From contig NZ_JAQBOC010000080.1 of NCBI RefSeq assembly GCF_028288225.1, positions 1 to 64,000 of the forward strand: DNA of 64,000 nucleotides, in the 5' to 3' direction. The notes under the pieces are model-generated. The model ran no database searches, had not been told where the DNA came from, and saw only the letters and a program-made list of their open reading frames with translations. Shown here piece by piece: positions 1 through 9,900 of the stretch. The stretch comes from Mucilaginibacter sp. GTDB lineage: Bacteria; Bacteroidota; Bacteroidia; Sphingobacteriales; Sphingobacteriaceae. Numbering within the stretch: the first letter of the stretch is position 1; every line of letters begins with the position of its first letter. Made by a program: the position numbers and the translations under genes.

Positions 1-84
1 ATATTTGGCCTGCAAATCCCGGTAAGATACTCCACCTTTTAAATACTCTGAAACGATGGCTGACTTGTTTATATTATGATTCAT
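1..84 (-). CDS. transposase-like HTH protein, 5' end only (partial)
   Basis: The minus strand reads from an ATG at 84 down to the window edge with 28 uninterrupted codons (start MNHNINKSAIVSEYLKGG). The spacing of charged and hydrophobic residues and the segment SYRDLQAKY look like the first helix-turn-helix of IS3-type OrfA transposases (compare the general pattern of a Tyr/Arg/Lys-rich helix followed by Ala-Lys-Lys-Tyr-Gly). The rest of the gene lies outside the window, so neither the catalytic part nor the element ends can be seen. The 240 bases between this start and the next gene hold no gene I can support; part of it may be the end of an insertion sequence. A small non-transposase HTH protein is the alternative. 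Confidence 0.45.
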   Translation of the reverse strand, partial: MNHNINKSAIVSEYLKGGVSYRDLQAKY

Positions 85-324
85 CTTTCCACTGTTTATT
101 TGTCAACCTATTTTAGGGAAAGTCAGCTTGAAAAAATGGAACGCTAACCCGCCTGGCTGGGCATTTTGGATCGGTTAATGAGTAGAAGGAAAATATTATT
201 ATAATTATTATAGAATCGTATCTTTATAAAAAAAAATACCAGACATATTATTAAATATCCCTGCTAAAATTGTTATAAATAGCTCTCCGACTGGTATATT
301 ATTTAATTCTTAAATTACAATTAT

Positions 325-882
325 ATGCAAGGCCTTTTCACATATTATCGCAGCTTATTATTTATTCTCTTTATTGTTTTTGTTAGTTTTAAGCAAAATG
401 CTTATGGCCAATCGTTTGTCCCATCGGATTCCTTGTCCGGGATTTTAATCGGTCAGGAGGCCAAAATGTTCTATAACATGATGAATGGCGATAAGCTCTC
501 TGCCGATAAAATGATAGGTGAAGATTATGTTACGATTAATGCAGACGGGGTGATGCAAACCAAAACCGAAATGATGAAAACCTTTGGAAAATTCAAAGGC
601 GCTACCGCCACCTTGTATGATAAGCGAATAAGAACGTATGGAAACCTGTCAATAATTACAGGGAGGGCCAGGTTTTATTTAAAATCAATATTAGTTGCCG
701 AAGTGTTCTATACTGAAACATGGGTTTATCGCAATAATCAGTTTTACTTTATAGGATGGCAGGGAACCATGACAGGTGCGCCATCATATTACCCTACAAT
801 AGTATCTTTATCCGGGTTGATTTTACTTTATTTTATCGCCAGGCTGATCATGAGAAAGTTTCGAAAACGAAGAGCGGCCTGA
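325..882 (+). CDS. secreted NTF2/DUF4440-like protein with C-terminal membrane anchor
   Basis: 185 aa. Residues 1-28 form a signal peptide with a hydrophobic core and a likely cut after YGQ. Residues about 40-148 have the size and pattern of a DUF4440/SnoaL-like (NTF2-fold) domain: an initial helix with a variable 'EDYVTINADGVMQTKTEM' type segment, then strands ending in a W-containing strand (WQGTM). Residues about 155-176 are a hydrophobic helix followed by KFRKRR, which by the positive-inside rule places the tail in the cytoplasm and the NTF2 domain in the periplasm. The ligand or enzyme activity is unknown. It stands alone, with no close neighbour on the same strand that would suggest an operon. 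Confidence 0.7.
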   Translation: MQGLFTYYRSLLFILFIVFVSFKQNAYGQSFVPSDSLSGILIGQEAKMFYNMMNGDKLSADKMIGEDYVTINADGVMQTKTEMMKTFGKFKGATATLYDKRIRTYGNLSIITGRARFYLKSILVAEVFYTETWVYRNNQFYFIGWQGTMTGAPSYYPTIVSLSGLILLYFIARLIMRKFRKRRAA

Positions 883-1110
883 TTTATTTGCGAGGCCTTA
901 TTATACTTATGCCGGCACTTAGCGGATCTCAACCCTGCACATCACGCGGCAATTTATACAAGACGCTTGAATTTTGGCATTTAAGCGAAACGCTTGAACG
1001 GCCGGAGCGTCGTTTCATAAATTCATATCTAATATTGTTTTATGAACTGACTTTAAACTGACATCTGTTACCATCGAAATCATTATTTTCCACAGCAAAA
1101 CATTCTTAAA

Positions 1111-1998
1111 ATGAAGAATAAAAAAGGGATTGAATTTCCGGCGGTGCTGGGGGTACTATTGGCTATAGCCAGTTTCCAGGGTGGCGCCGCTATTGCAAAA
1201 GGCCTGTTTCCTGTGCTGGGCGCGGCTGCAACTTCTTCGTTAAGAATAGTTTTGTCCGCCATCATCCTGGTAATTTTTAACCGGCCCAATCTGCGAAATT
1301 TAACAACTGCGCAATGGAGATATGTTGCTTTGTACGGTTTGACGTTAGGGGCGATGAATACCATTTTCTACATGGCAATAGCCCGCATCCCGCTTGGTTT
1401 GGGTGTTGCCCTTGAGTTTATAGGGCCCCTGGCGCTCGCCCTGACCGGTTCAAAGCGCATAATAGACTTTTTATGGGTCCTGCTTGCAGCCACAGGCATC
1501 GCACTGATTGCACCATGGAGCAATAAAGGTTTAGATATCGTTGGTGTACTTCTTGCCTTGCTTGCAGGCGCACTCTGGGCAGCATATATTTTACTCGGCG
1601 GGCACATATCTCAAATAATGGACGGAGGAAAAGCCGTTACTATCGGGATGATTTTTGCATCTATCCTGGTGTTGCCAATAGCTATAGGCAATGGGTTATT
1701 TGTCCACCTCAAACCTGTGATGCTGCTGCCAGGACTTGCGCTGGCTCTGCTTTCAAGCGCCATCCCTTTTACCCTTGAGATGCATGCGCTGCGGAAAATT
1801 CCTGCAAAAACGTTTAGTATTTTAATGAGTCTGGAACCCGCGGTAGCGGCGTTTTCCGGTCTCCTTTTCCTGCATGAATACCTGTCTTTTCACGAATGGC
1901 TTGCGGTGGCATTGGTAATTGTTGCAAGTGCGGGAGTTACACTAACAGGGAAAAAAAATGCGCATACCGCGGGCGATGGCTCTTTACGCGATATTTAA
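1111..1998 (+). CDS. rhtA: RhtA-type threonine/homoserine exporter (EamA/DMT family)
   Basis: 295 aa, about ten hydrophobic segments arranged as two EamA repeats, typical of drug/metabolite transporters. The second half carries the stretch IPAKTFSILMSLEPAVAA, which closely resembles the conserved RhtA segment, and the protein has the family length (E. coli RhtA is 295 aa). Known members export threonine, homoserine and other amino acids across the inner membrane. Start ATG at 1111. A weak 7-bp stem (1997-2003 with 2025-2031) sits over the stop codon, before the convergent gene at 2196. Substrate is inferred from family only; a general EamA permease is the alternative. Confidence 0.8.
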   Translation: MKNKKGIEFPAVLGVLLAIASFQGGAAIAKGLFPVLGAAATSSLRIVLSAIILVIFNRPNLRNLTTAQWRYVALYGLTLGAMNTIFYMAIARIPLGLGVALEFIGPLALALTGSKRIIDFLWVLLAATGIALIAPWSNKGLDIVGVLLALLAGALWAAYILLGGHISQIMDGGKAVTIGMIFASILVLPIAIGNGLFVHLKPVMLLPGLALALLSSAIPFTLEMHALRKIPAKTFSILMSLEPAVAAFSGLLFLHEYLSFHEWLAVALVIVASAGVTLTGKKNAHTAGDGSLRDI

Positions 1999-2195
1999 CC
2001 GCTGTTGTTGATTTTCCTGTATTTAGCGGTTCAACCCCGGTTCTGGGTATAACAACGGCACGTCAGATAAATTATTGAAAACAGCCACCCTGAATCAAGG
2101 CAGCTGATTTTTATGCATCACTTCACTACGCTTACAGCAGCGCGGTATATCAAATTTTCCGTAAAATATTACTCCCGGGAATTTAACCGGCGCCC

Positions 2196-2951
2196 TTATC
2201 GTTGATTTTCAGGTTTCGAGATCCAATCCGCGTAATGGGTTTTACCCAGGAAAACAGCAGTCTCCGGCACTAAAGTATCAACGGTAAGTGGTGCTCCTGA
2301 ATAAAGGGCATTTGTATCAGCTGCTACCTCGTAGTTTTGATGAGTTGCCTGTAAGTATTGTTTCATCCATGCTGCTATGTCGAATTTTTCAGGCCCGCCT
2401 ATTTCCAGAGTTTTATTGACAGGTTTCTCCAACGCCTTTTCAGCCATAAAAGATGCAACGTCTTTGCTCGCGATCGGTTGAATGTTTGCCGCTGGTACTA
2501 TTACTTTTCCATTGTCCATACTCATCTGAACGATACCTCCGGCAAACTCAAAGAACTGTGTTGCATGAACAATGGTATAAGGAATCCCTGATGCCCTGAT
2601 CAATTCTTCCTGCACTTGTTTCGCACGGAAATAACCGCTGGCCTGTAGTTTTTGAGTACCTACTACCGATAAAGCAACATGATGCTGCACGCCTGCCACC
2701 TTTTCTGCAGGTAACAGATTTTCGTTAGCGGTTTTAAAGAAGTTCATCACAGCATTATCTTCAAAAGATGGTGAGTTGGACACATCCACCACTACATGAG
2801 CGCCCTGCAGCACTTCAGTTAAACCTTCGCCGGTAAGGGTATTTACACCGTTGTTGGGTGAAGCGGCAATCACCTCGTGTCCTGAGTCCTGCAATTGATT
2901 TACCACTTGGCTACCTATAAGGCCGGTACCGCCGATAACAACTATTTTCAT
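2196..2951 (-). CDS. NmrA-like NAD(P)-binding SDR family protein
   Basis: 251 aa atypical short-chain dehydrogenase. The N-terminus has the Rossmann motif GGTGLIGSQV (residues 8-17), followed by the acidic/short loop region expected in NmrA/YwnB-like proteins, and a C-terminal segment with IGGPEKFDIAAW that matches the substrate-domain pattern of NAD(P)H-binding azoreductase-like/NmrA proteins. There is no canonical YxxxK catalytic pair at the usual place (the local segment is SGYFRAKQVQEEL, where Y and K are spaced YFRAK), so activity is uncertain. Likely cytosolic. The next genes on this strand, two Crp/Fnr-like regulators, lie 72 bases upstream of its start and may be co-expressed or may regulate it. 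Confidence 0.75.
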   Translation of the reverse strand: MKIVVIGGTGLIGSQVVNQLQDSGHEVIAASPNNGVNTLTGEGLTEVLQGAHVVVDVSNSPSFEDNAVMNFFKTANENLLPAEKVAGVQHHVALSVVGTQKLQASGYFRAKQVQEELIRASGIPYTIVHATQFFEFAGGIVQMSMDNGKVIVPAANIQPIASKDVASFMAEKALEKPVNKTLEIGGPEKFDIAAWMKQYLQATHQNYEVAADTNALYSGAPLTVDTLVPETAVFLGKTHYADWISKPENQR

Positions 2952-3023
2952 AATCTGTAATATTTAAGGTTAATTATATAATACAAAGATGAATATAGCC
3001 TGTCCGGAAAAACTTAAGCTGGT

Positions 3024-3596
3024 TTAAGAAATATACACGTCCTGATAAGTCTTTAAAATTTCCAATGAAACCCCCATGTAGGCGGCAAAAACAGGATCGG
3101 GAATTCTTTGGATCAATTCAGGATAAGTATTTCTGAAATGGCAATAGAAATCTTTTTTAGATACGGTAGCAAATGTCTTTTGTTTAAATAAGGCCGCGCC
3201 ATAAGCCCGCTCATGAATTTTATTGAAATACAAAGCCAGTAGGGGAAACGCTGACAGAAGTGTTTCATAGTTTTTCCTGCTAATACAGATAATTTCCGAA
3301 TCTTCCATCGCAGCAATCGAATAAACAGCGGGTTTACCATCGGGAAAAGTCTTATAGTCGGTTATCCACCAGTTTTCCAATGCAAAGTGTACGACCTGTT
3401 TTTCTTCGTTATTTTCATAAAACAGGTACAGGCAACCCTTATTAACGAAATAAATCGTGTCACAAATTTCCTTTTCTCTCAATAATAACTCCTCCTTTTT
3501 TACTGGTTTGGTTTGGAGGAACAGGGCTATTTTCTCCTGCCCGATGCTAAAATCGGGAACGAGTTTTTGAATGTGTCGATATAATTGTCCGGTCAT
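3024..3596 (-). CDS. Crp/Fnr-family transcriptional regulator, second copy
   Basis: 190 aa. Residues about 25-125 form a cyclic-nucleotide-binding-like cupin domain with the Bacteroidota hallmarks (VNKGCLYLFYENNEEK, then FALENWWITDYKTF). The C-terminus has the shortened helix-turn-helix usual in this group (RIPDPVFAAYMGVSLEILK), but the recognition helix ends in TYQDVYIS and lacks the LSxIRKxL consensus seen in its neighbour. Its start overlaps the end of the paralogue 3593-4180 by four bases, so the two are translationally coupled and probably arose by duplication. No known ligand; it could act as a heterodimer partner rather than an independent DNA binder. Confidence 0.8.
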   Translation of the reverse strand: MTGQLYRHIQKLVPDFSIGQEKIALFLQTKPVKKEELLLREKEICDTIYFVNKGCLYLFYENNEEKQVVHFALENWWITDYKTFPDGKPAVYSIAAMEDSEIICISRKNYETLLSAFPLLALYFNKIHERAYGAALFKQKTFATVSKKDFYCHFRNTYPELIQRIPDPVFAAYMGVSLEILKTYQDVYIS

Positions 3597-4180
3597 AAAT
3601 TATTTTTCCCTTTTACCAGGTTTTTTCGCAATTCGCTCAGGTATTCAGGTGTGAAGCCCAAAAAGGATGCCAATACTTTCTGCGGGATCCGTTGAAGAAA
3701 TTCCGGGTACTTTGATTGAAACAGTTCATAAAATTCAGGCTTGGGCATTCTCGAAATCATCTGGATGCGAAGCAATGACGCTGCATAGGCCCGCTCATAT
3801 ACTATCCGGAAATACTTTTCCATGACCGGGAATTCTGCCAAGATCAATTCATAGTTCGGGGCAGTAATGGTCAATACCTCTGTTGCCTCCAACGCCTGGA
3901 TCGTATAGGCTGATTTCCGTCCGGATCGAAAAGCATTCAAATCTGTCATCCACCAGTTTTCTAACGCAAATTGCTGTGTTTGTTCCACACCGTTATGTTC
4001 TGTAAAGAACAAACGAAGGCACCCTTTCACCACAAAAAAATACGACAAACAACGCTTGTCTTCTTCCTGTAAAATGGCCTTTTTCTTAAATGTCATCGTT
4101 TCAAAAAATGATAATATAGCGTCACCAGCTATCTCAGAACTGGAAGTCATTTTTTGAATGTGATGTACGAGCGGATGCAT
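3593..4180 (-). CDS. Crp/Fnr-family transcriptional regulator, first copy
   Basis: 195 aa. Same architecture as the downstream gene: effector-binding cupin (VVKGCLRLFFTEHNG, FALENWWMTDLNAF) and a C-terminal HTH (RIPQKVLASFLGFTPEYLSELRKNL) whose recognition helix fits the Bacteroidota Crp/Fnr consensus well. Members of this group usually respond to unknown small molecules, not cAMP. It is first in a probable three-gene minus-strand unit (3593-4180, 3024-3596, 2196-2951). The first two overlap by four bases. Confidence 0.85.
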   Translation of the reverse strand: MHPLVHHIQKMTSSSEIAGDAILSFFETMTFKKKAILQEEDKRCLSYFFVVKGCLRLFFTEHNGVEQTQQFALENWWMTDLNAFRSGRKSAYTIQALEATEVLTITAPNYELILAEFPVMEKYFRIVYERAYAASLLRIQMISRMPKPEFYELFQSKYPEFLQRIPQKVLASFLGFTPEYLSELRKNLVKGKNNL

Positions 4181-4572
4181 TTTTTTATGGAAATCGGGCC
4201 AAATTATAAAAAACCGATAAGAATCTCAAGGTTGGGTTGAAAGTTAATGTTCTACAATCATCAGGAGGCCATAAATGTTTCAAATAATTTGCTGCTGACG
4301 CTACATTTAGAATCGAACAAAAAGCCTGGTATGAAAATATCGGGCCTTGCTGTTGACAGCAAAGGGATAATTAACCTTTCTCCAAATTCAATATCAACCA
4401 TGTTATTCTTATCAACGTTCGAGCCTTGTTGAATTTAATCATGGAGTTGAAATCTGCGTTCAGATCCCGGGTTACAAGTAAACCAGTGATAATTTAACAG
4501 AAACTTAAAACAAATATCAGGCAAAGTCCTATTATTAATATTTAGCTTTAATAAATTAAAAACCTGGAAATT
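4181..4572. other. 392-base intergenic region, divergent promoters
   Basis: Separates the minus-strand regulator pair from the plus-strand SnoaL-like gene. It must hold two divergent promoters. I found no perfect TAnnTTTG box; a near match (TATAATTTG, minus strand, about 4206-4214) lies close to the regulator start. The 61-codon plus-strand reading frame at 4247-4432 has no recognisable features and I do not call it a gene. Confidence 0.5.
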
Positions 4573-4932
4573 ATGAATACACAAGATGTAGCCGGAAAAC
4601 TGGTGCAATTTTGCCGTGAAGGTAAAAACATGGATGCTATAAATGAATTGTATGCTGATAATATTGTAAGCCTTGAAGCTAAAGGCTCGCCTATGGAACG
4701 TACAGAAGGTAAAGAAGCTGTAATAGGGAAAAATCAGTACTGGTATAGTACGGTTGAAGAAATTCATAGTGGTGAAGTTTCAGAGCCTATTATAAGTGGT
4801 GATTTTTTTACTGTTTCGATGTACATGGATGTTACTTATAAAGAGGGCGGAAGAATGCCGATGCAAGAGATTGCTGTTTATGAAGTGAAGGACGGAAAAA
4901 TTGTTGCCGAGCAGTTTTTTTATAACATGTAA
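4573..4932 (+). CDS. SnoaL-like (NTF2-fold) protein
   Basis: 119 aa cytosolic protein. The pattern LVQFCREGKNMDAINELYADNIV at the N-terminus (helix then strand), a central strand with FFTVSMYMDVTYK, and a final AVYEVKDGKIVAEQFFY match the SnoaL/nuclear-transport-factor-2 family, where the last motif is the closing beta-hairpin. Family members include isomerases and binding proteins; no catalytic residue can be assigned. Complete length for the family. It is a single gene with large gaps on both sides. Confidence 0.8.
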   Translation: MNTQDVAGKLVQFCREGKNMDAINELYADNIVSLEAKGSPMERTEGKEAVIGKNQYWYSTVEEIHSGEVSEPIISGDFFTVSMYMDVTYKEGGRMPMQEIAVYEVKDGKIVAEQFFYNM

Positions 4933-5323
4933 AATAGTTACGCAATATTTTCGAAGAATTCTGCGGTATTTTTTTTGCCCATGTTGATTTTAGTAACATG
5001 GGCTGGTTAGCTAACAGCTTTTTCTTTTGTGTGCCGGAACTTATCAGTATGTAAAATATCCATCAGGATGCGATATGCCCGAACATCAACGGCGCGAATA
5101 ATTCAAGATTACTAATGAAAGGTTTGTCTTGTTGTGGACAATCAATACGGGAAGTTGATCGGTTTTGCAAGTTGGCAATCTTTCATCTCTTCAATTAGTT
5201 TTAGAGCGAACTGTTATCCAATTTACTTTTCAGGCTGTTCAGCTCATAATCTAAAAATTCGTATTTTTAAACCGTCTTATCAGATCATAATAATGGCTGC
5301 ATAAACTATAAATAATTAAGTGC
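4933..5323. other. 391-base intergenic region
   Basis: No reading frame of note on either strand. It contains the stem-loop at 4977-5003 and otherwise unremarkable AT-rich sequence, presumably with the promoter of the 497-aa gene that starts at 5324. Confidence 0.5.
4977..5003. repeat. 9-bp perfect stem-loop
   Basis: GCCCATGTT and AACATGGGC form a perfect 9-bp stem with a 9-base loop, 45 bases after the SnoaL-like stop codon. A run of eight T precedes the stem on the plus strand rather than following it, so it is not a textbook intrinsic terminator, although it may still protect or end the upstream transcript. Confidence 0.5.
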
Positions 5324-6817
5324 ATGAATACCATTCACAATAAGTATATTGGAACAAAACAAAAAGCACTTGCCATTAATCTTGACCCTGAAATTTATGG
5401 CTCATTCGCCGAAATTGGTGCAGGGCAGGATGTAGCAGCTAACTTTTTTAAGGCAGGCGCTTCATCGGGTACTATCGCTAAAACAATGTCGGCTTATGAC
5501 ATGACCTTTTCTGATGCTATTTATGGTGTCCAACCTGGCCGTCGTTATGTAAGCGAGCATCGCCTGATATCAATGCTGGACCATGAGTATGGCTTGCTGA
5601 TAGAACGCCTGGCTGAACAGCGTGGTAATACAACAACTTTCTTTGCTTTTTCAGGTACATTCTCAGCTCTTAATTATCACAAAACAAATGAAGGGCATGG
5701 CTGGATGGGGGTACGTTTTCAGTTAGAGCCCAACGGGGTGCTTCATGATGTAGTGATTCATGTTAAATTATTAGATAACGATAATAATTTGCAGCAACAA
5801 GCGGTGGGTATCTTAGGCGTGAACCTAATTTATGCGTGTTTTTATTATCATGCCAACCCGCCGGTTTTTTTGATTTCACTGATGGATAACTTGTCCAAAG
5901 ACCGTATTCAAATAGATATGATCCGTTTTGAAGGACCTGACTTTAGCAAAGTGGATAACCGGTTGATGAGTTTGCACCTGGTTAAATATGGTTTTTCGGA
6001 TGCGGCTTTATTTAGCCCCAACGGGAAAAATCTTCAGCCCTCTGAAGTTTTGTATAAAAAACATATTGTAGTGATCCGCGGGCGTTTCCGTCCTATTATC
6101 AATGTGCATTTAGATATGCTCAACACAGGGGTTAAGCAATTTATGCAAGAGCCTGATGTAGACAAAACTAATGTTATGGTTGTTACAGAACTTACTTTAC
6201 AATCGTTAAAAGAAAGGAACGCCGACAAAACCGCTGAAATTGATGAAAAGGATTTCCTTGACCGTGTTGACATTCTGTGTTCACTTGGGCAAACAGTGCT
6301 GATCTCTAATTTTCATGAGTATTATAAATTGATAGCTTACCTGTCAAAGATAACCAAGTTGAAGATGGGCGTGGTTTTGGGTTATCCTAACCTGGAGTAT
6401 ATTTTCTCTGAAGAGCATTATAAAGATCTTCCGGGTGGTATTTTGGAGTCATTCGCTACATTGTTCAGCCGTAAGGTAAAGCTGTTCATTTATCCTACTT
6501 TGCGCGATGGGGTGATCTGGAATTGCCTCAGGTTTCATCCGCCGGCCCATCTTATAGACCTGTATCGTTACCTTATAGCTAATAATAAAATAGAAGACAT
6601 CAGGCATTATAACGAGAATAATCTTAATGTGCAAACCGATAAAGTATTGCACCTCATAAAACAAGGTGTAACCGGATGGGAAGAATATGTACCATCAGAG
6701 GTAGCCACAATGATAAAAGACAGGCGCCTGTTTGGATATTCAAGTGAAATTAATCCAGCCAAAGAAGGCATACACATAACTGGTGATGATACCGACACTG
6801 TAGTAGATGCATCGTAA
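5324..6817 (+). CDS. conserved cytosolic protein of unknown function, 497 aa
   Basis: 497 aa, no signal peptide and no clear membrane helix. The N-terminus (ALAINLDPEIYGSFAEIGAG, followed by VAANFFKAGASSGTIAKTMSAYD split over residues 36-58) is strikingly polar, ordered and looks highly conserved; I recognise it as a widespread family in Bacteroidota but know no demonstrated function. Later parts include FFAFSGTFSALNYHKTNEGHGWMG and a mixed alpha/beta region containing VMVVTELTLQSL and LGQTVLISNFHEYYKL. The C-terminal third reads as alpha-helical. No Walker, Rossmann or metal motif is obvious. It is monocistronic and convergent with the giant adhesin gene. Confidence 0.8.
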   Translation: MNTIHNKYIGTKQKALAINLDPEIYGSFAEIGAGQDVAANFFKAGASSGTIAKTMSAYDMTFSDAIYGVQPGRRYVSEHRLISMLDHEYGLLIERLAEQRGNTTTFFAFSGTFSALNYHKTNEGHGWMGVRFQLEPNGVLHDVVIHVKLLDNDNNLQQQAVGILGVNLIYACFYYHANPPVFLISLMDNLSKDRIQIDMIRFEGPDFSKVDNRLMSLHLVKYGFSDAALFSPNGKNLQPSEVLYKKHIVVIRGRFRPIINVHLDMLNTGVKQFMQEPDVDKTNVMVVTELTLQSLKERNADKTAEIDEKDFLDRVDILCSLGQTVLISNFHEYYKLIAYLSKITKLKMGVVLGYPNLEYIFSEEHYKDLPGGILESFATLFSRKVKLFIYPTLRDGVIWNCLRFHPPAHLIDLYRYLIANNKIEDIRHYNENNLNVQTDKVLHLIKQGVTGWEEYVPSEVATMIKDRRLFGYSSEINPAKEGIHITGDDTDTVVDAS

Positions 6818-6940
6818 AGATGTGAATAATACGCCTCTTAATCATGTACTTAAAAAAAATTAGAAGCTTGTTTTATTTATCACGCATTCAACTATATAAA
6901 GGCGATTGAATGTTAAAATGAAACCGGATTCTATATTACT

Positions 6941-9900
6941 TTACCTTATAAGCGTAAGGCTGCCGGATAAAATCTGGTTATAAAGTTTAGTGTCAATTAC
7001 ATAATAATAAACGCCTACAGGCAATTGTTTACCGTTAAATACACCATCCCATGGCTTATCATAACCTATGGAGTGGAATACTTTTTGGCCATACCTTGTG
7101 AAAATATTAACTGTAGCTTCCGTATAAGCAATTAACCCCCTGATGTTCCATAGATCATTAACACCATCTGCATTAGGTGTGAAGGTATTAGGAACTACTA
7201 TTTCCGGAGATACTTTTATCTGAGCTGTATCTTTACTTATACATCCGCGAATGTCAGTAACCTGCAATGTATAAGTACGATCAACAATCCCGGTTATTAC
7301 CGGATTTTTTACTTTGTTATCATTTATATCCAGGTTGGGTGTCCATAAATATTGCACATTATCATCGCTTACAGTTGGATTTAAAGTGATGGTTCTGTTT
7401 CTTAGTACATACCTCGTTCCTCCGGCATTTACTGTTGGAGGTGGTATGAAACTTACATTCATTGTATCCTTTGATATATCACAAGGCCCTGCATTAGTTG
7501 CAAGTAAAATTAAATTAACGGAACCGGCTAAAACATCGGCTTTGCTTGGTACATAAGCAGCATTTACTTGAGTTGCAGACGGACTGAAAGTTCCTGTTCC
7601 TGATGTGCTCCAGAGGCCGCCGCCTGCTATTATTATTTTCCCGTCCAACTGCACACCACTTGTTTGTGAACATACAATTTGATCCGGCCCTGCCATTACA
7701 ACAGATTGCGGACCGAATTTTATGGTTACTGACGCTATTGCAATTTTGCAGTCGTCATCGCTTGTTGAAGTTAATATGAGCACAACCTGGCCTGCGGCTT
7801 TGTCCTGTGCAGTAGGAATATATTTTTGCGCTAAAGGATAATTAATTGAAGGAGAAAACGTTCCTGATCCGTTGGTAGTCCAAATACCTGTATTAGTACC
7901 ACCGCCGATACTGCCACTAAGTGGAATATCAGGATCAGCAATACAAACAGTTCGGGCTTGCCCTGCAAAGGCAGTAGGCGGCTCTCTTACGTCCACTTTA
8001 ACCGTAGCAACCGGGCTAGGACAGCCATTAACAGTAACATATAAGCTGTAGGTACCTAAATTGGCCATTGTAACGTTGGTAATATCGGGATTTTGCATTG
8101 ATGAAGTATATCCGTTAGGGCCGGTCCATGAAAAAATTGCATCAGCAACATCAGGAGTACGTAATTGTATTGTACTACCCACACATATAGGGGAGTTGCT
8201 GTTAGCTACCGGCTTTGCAGGTTGAGGTTTAACAATTACAACATAAAAAAATTTAGGCCCGGGGCAACTATTAGCAAGGGGAGTAATTATATAAACAACA
8301 TGTGTGGCTATAGTACCTGTATTTGTTAAAGTTTCAGTAATTGTTGATGATGTTTGGTTGATTACTGCCGGGGTGCTGATATCAGGTACCGCGGCACGGC
8401 TCCAAATATAGGTTGTAGACACTAAGTTTGAAGTTATAGCATAGTTTTGAGGCTCACCGCTGCATGCTATCCCGGTTTGTGAGCTGGTTATATGCACAGA
8501 TGGATTTACTGTGACTGTTACTTTGAATGGCGCACCTGCACACGTATTCGTTTTGGAAGTAATGAGATAACTTACAGCAATAGGCTCATTTGTGTTATTA
8601 AATAAAAATTCTCTTATGGTACCTGTAGTTTGCCCTGTAACAGTTGTGTTTTCAATTCCGGGCACGGCTGCACGGCTCCATTCAAAATCTGCTGTTGTAT
8701 TAAACTTGATTACATAATTAGGAGAAGTTTGATTACAAATTGCCGGAGGGCTATTTGAGCTGATAACTACAGGAATAGGGTATACCGTAACTACATAGTT
8801 AACACTTGTACCGGGGCAGCTATTATTTATCGGGGTAATAACATATTTAACATTAACGGCTGCGCTACCTGTATTAATTAAGGTTTCATTAATTGTTGAA
8901 GATGTTTGATTGTTTAATGCTAGATTACTGATACCAGCTACCTGGGCACGGCTCCATAAAAATGTTGCTGTTGGCATGTTGGATTTTATAGTATAGTTTA
9001 ACACATTTCCACTGCAAACCGCATCAGTTAATGAGCTTGTTACACCCGGCAACGCCGAAACCGAAACATCAACCTGAGTCATTGGGCTTACACAGCCATT
9101 CACTGTTTTACGAACCCAGTATGATTGATTGGCATGTAATGGCGGGGTTGAATAGGTGCTTTTTCTTGATAAAAGGTTACCGGCGGTTGCAGCATCGTAC
9201 CATTCAAAATTTCCAATCAGATCGGTAGGGGTAAGCGTTATATTATTGCCAGCGCAAACAGGGGTGGTTGGAACAACTGGTGCATTGGGTACACTATTTA
9301 CAGTAACCAATACAGTTGTACGCGGGCTGGCAATACCAATACTATTTACAGCTTCAACATAATAAGTAGTATTTGCCAAAATCGGCGGTGTTGCAAAATT
9401 GGCCCCGGTAAATAAAAGTGTCCCGGCAGATGGCGAGTCATACCACCTATATGTTCCTCCCGGCGCTATTGCTGATAAATTTGCACTGCTGCCTAAACAG
9501 GTTGTATTACCGGTAACAGTTGGCTTGGCGAGCGTGTTTTTAAAAGTAATAGTAACCTTATCAGACTTTGGCCCGCACGACCCTGAAGGGGCATTTGAAG
9601 TATAGGTTAGTATGGCCGAGGTTTCACCGGCACCAGGTGTATAGACCGGATTAGGAATGCTACTATTAGAAAACTTCCCTGTTCCGCCTGACCATTGGGC
9701 TGTTGCATTAGTGCTTACACTTCCGCTTAATTGAACTAAACTTCCGGCAGACACCGTTTGATTCGCCCCTGCGCTAATGATAACCGACTGATCAATTTTT
9801 ACTGTTGTTGTTGAAGTGCTTGAACTACAGCCTCCACTTGCTGCAATGTCATTTTTAATAGTATATAATATATTGGGTGTACTCTTCTTAAGGTCAATTT

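Noticed and set aside
756..1061. 101-codon reading frame overlapping the NTF2-like gene
   Set aside because: Overlaps the supported 325-882 gene in another frame and has no family features.
4247..4432. 61-codon open reading frame in the 4181-4572 gap
   Set aside because: No recognisable domain, signal or spacing to neighbours, and the composition resembles non-coding DNA.
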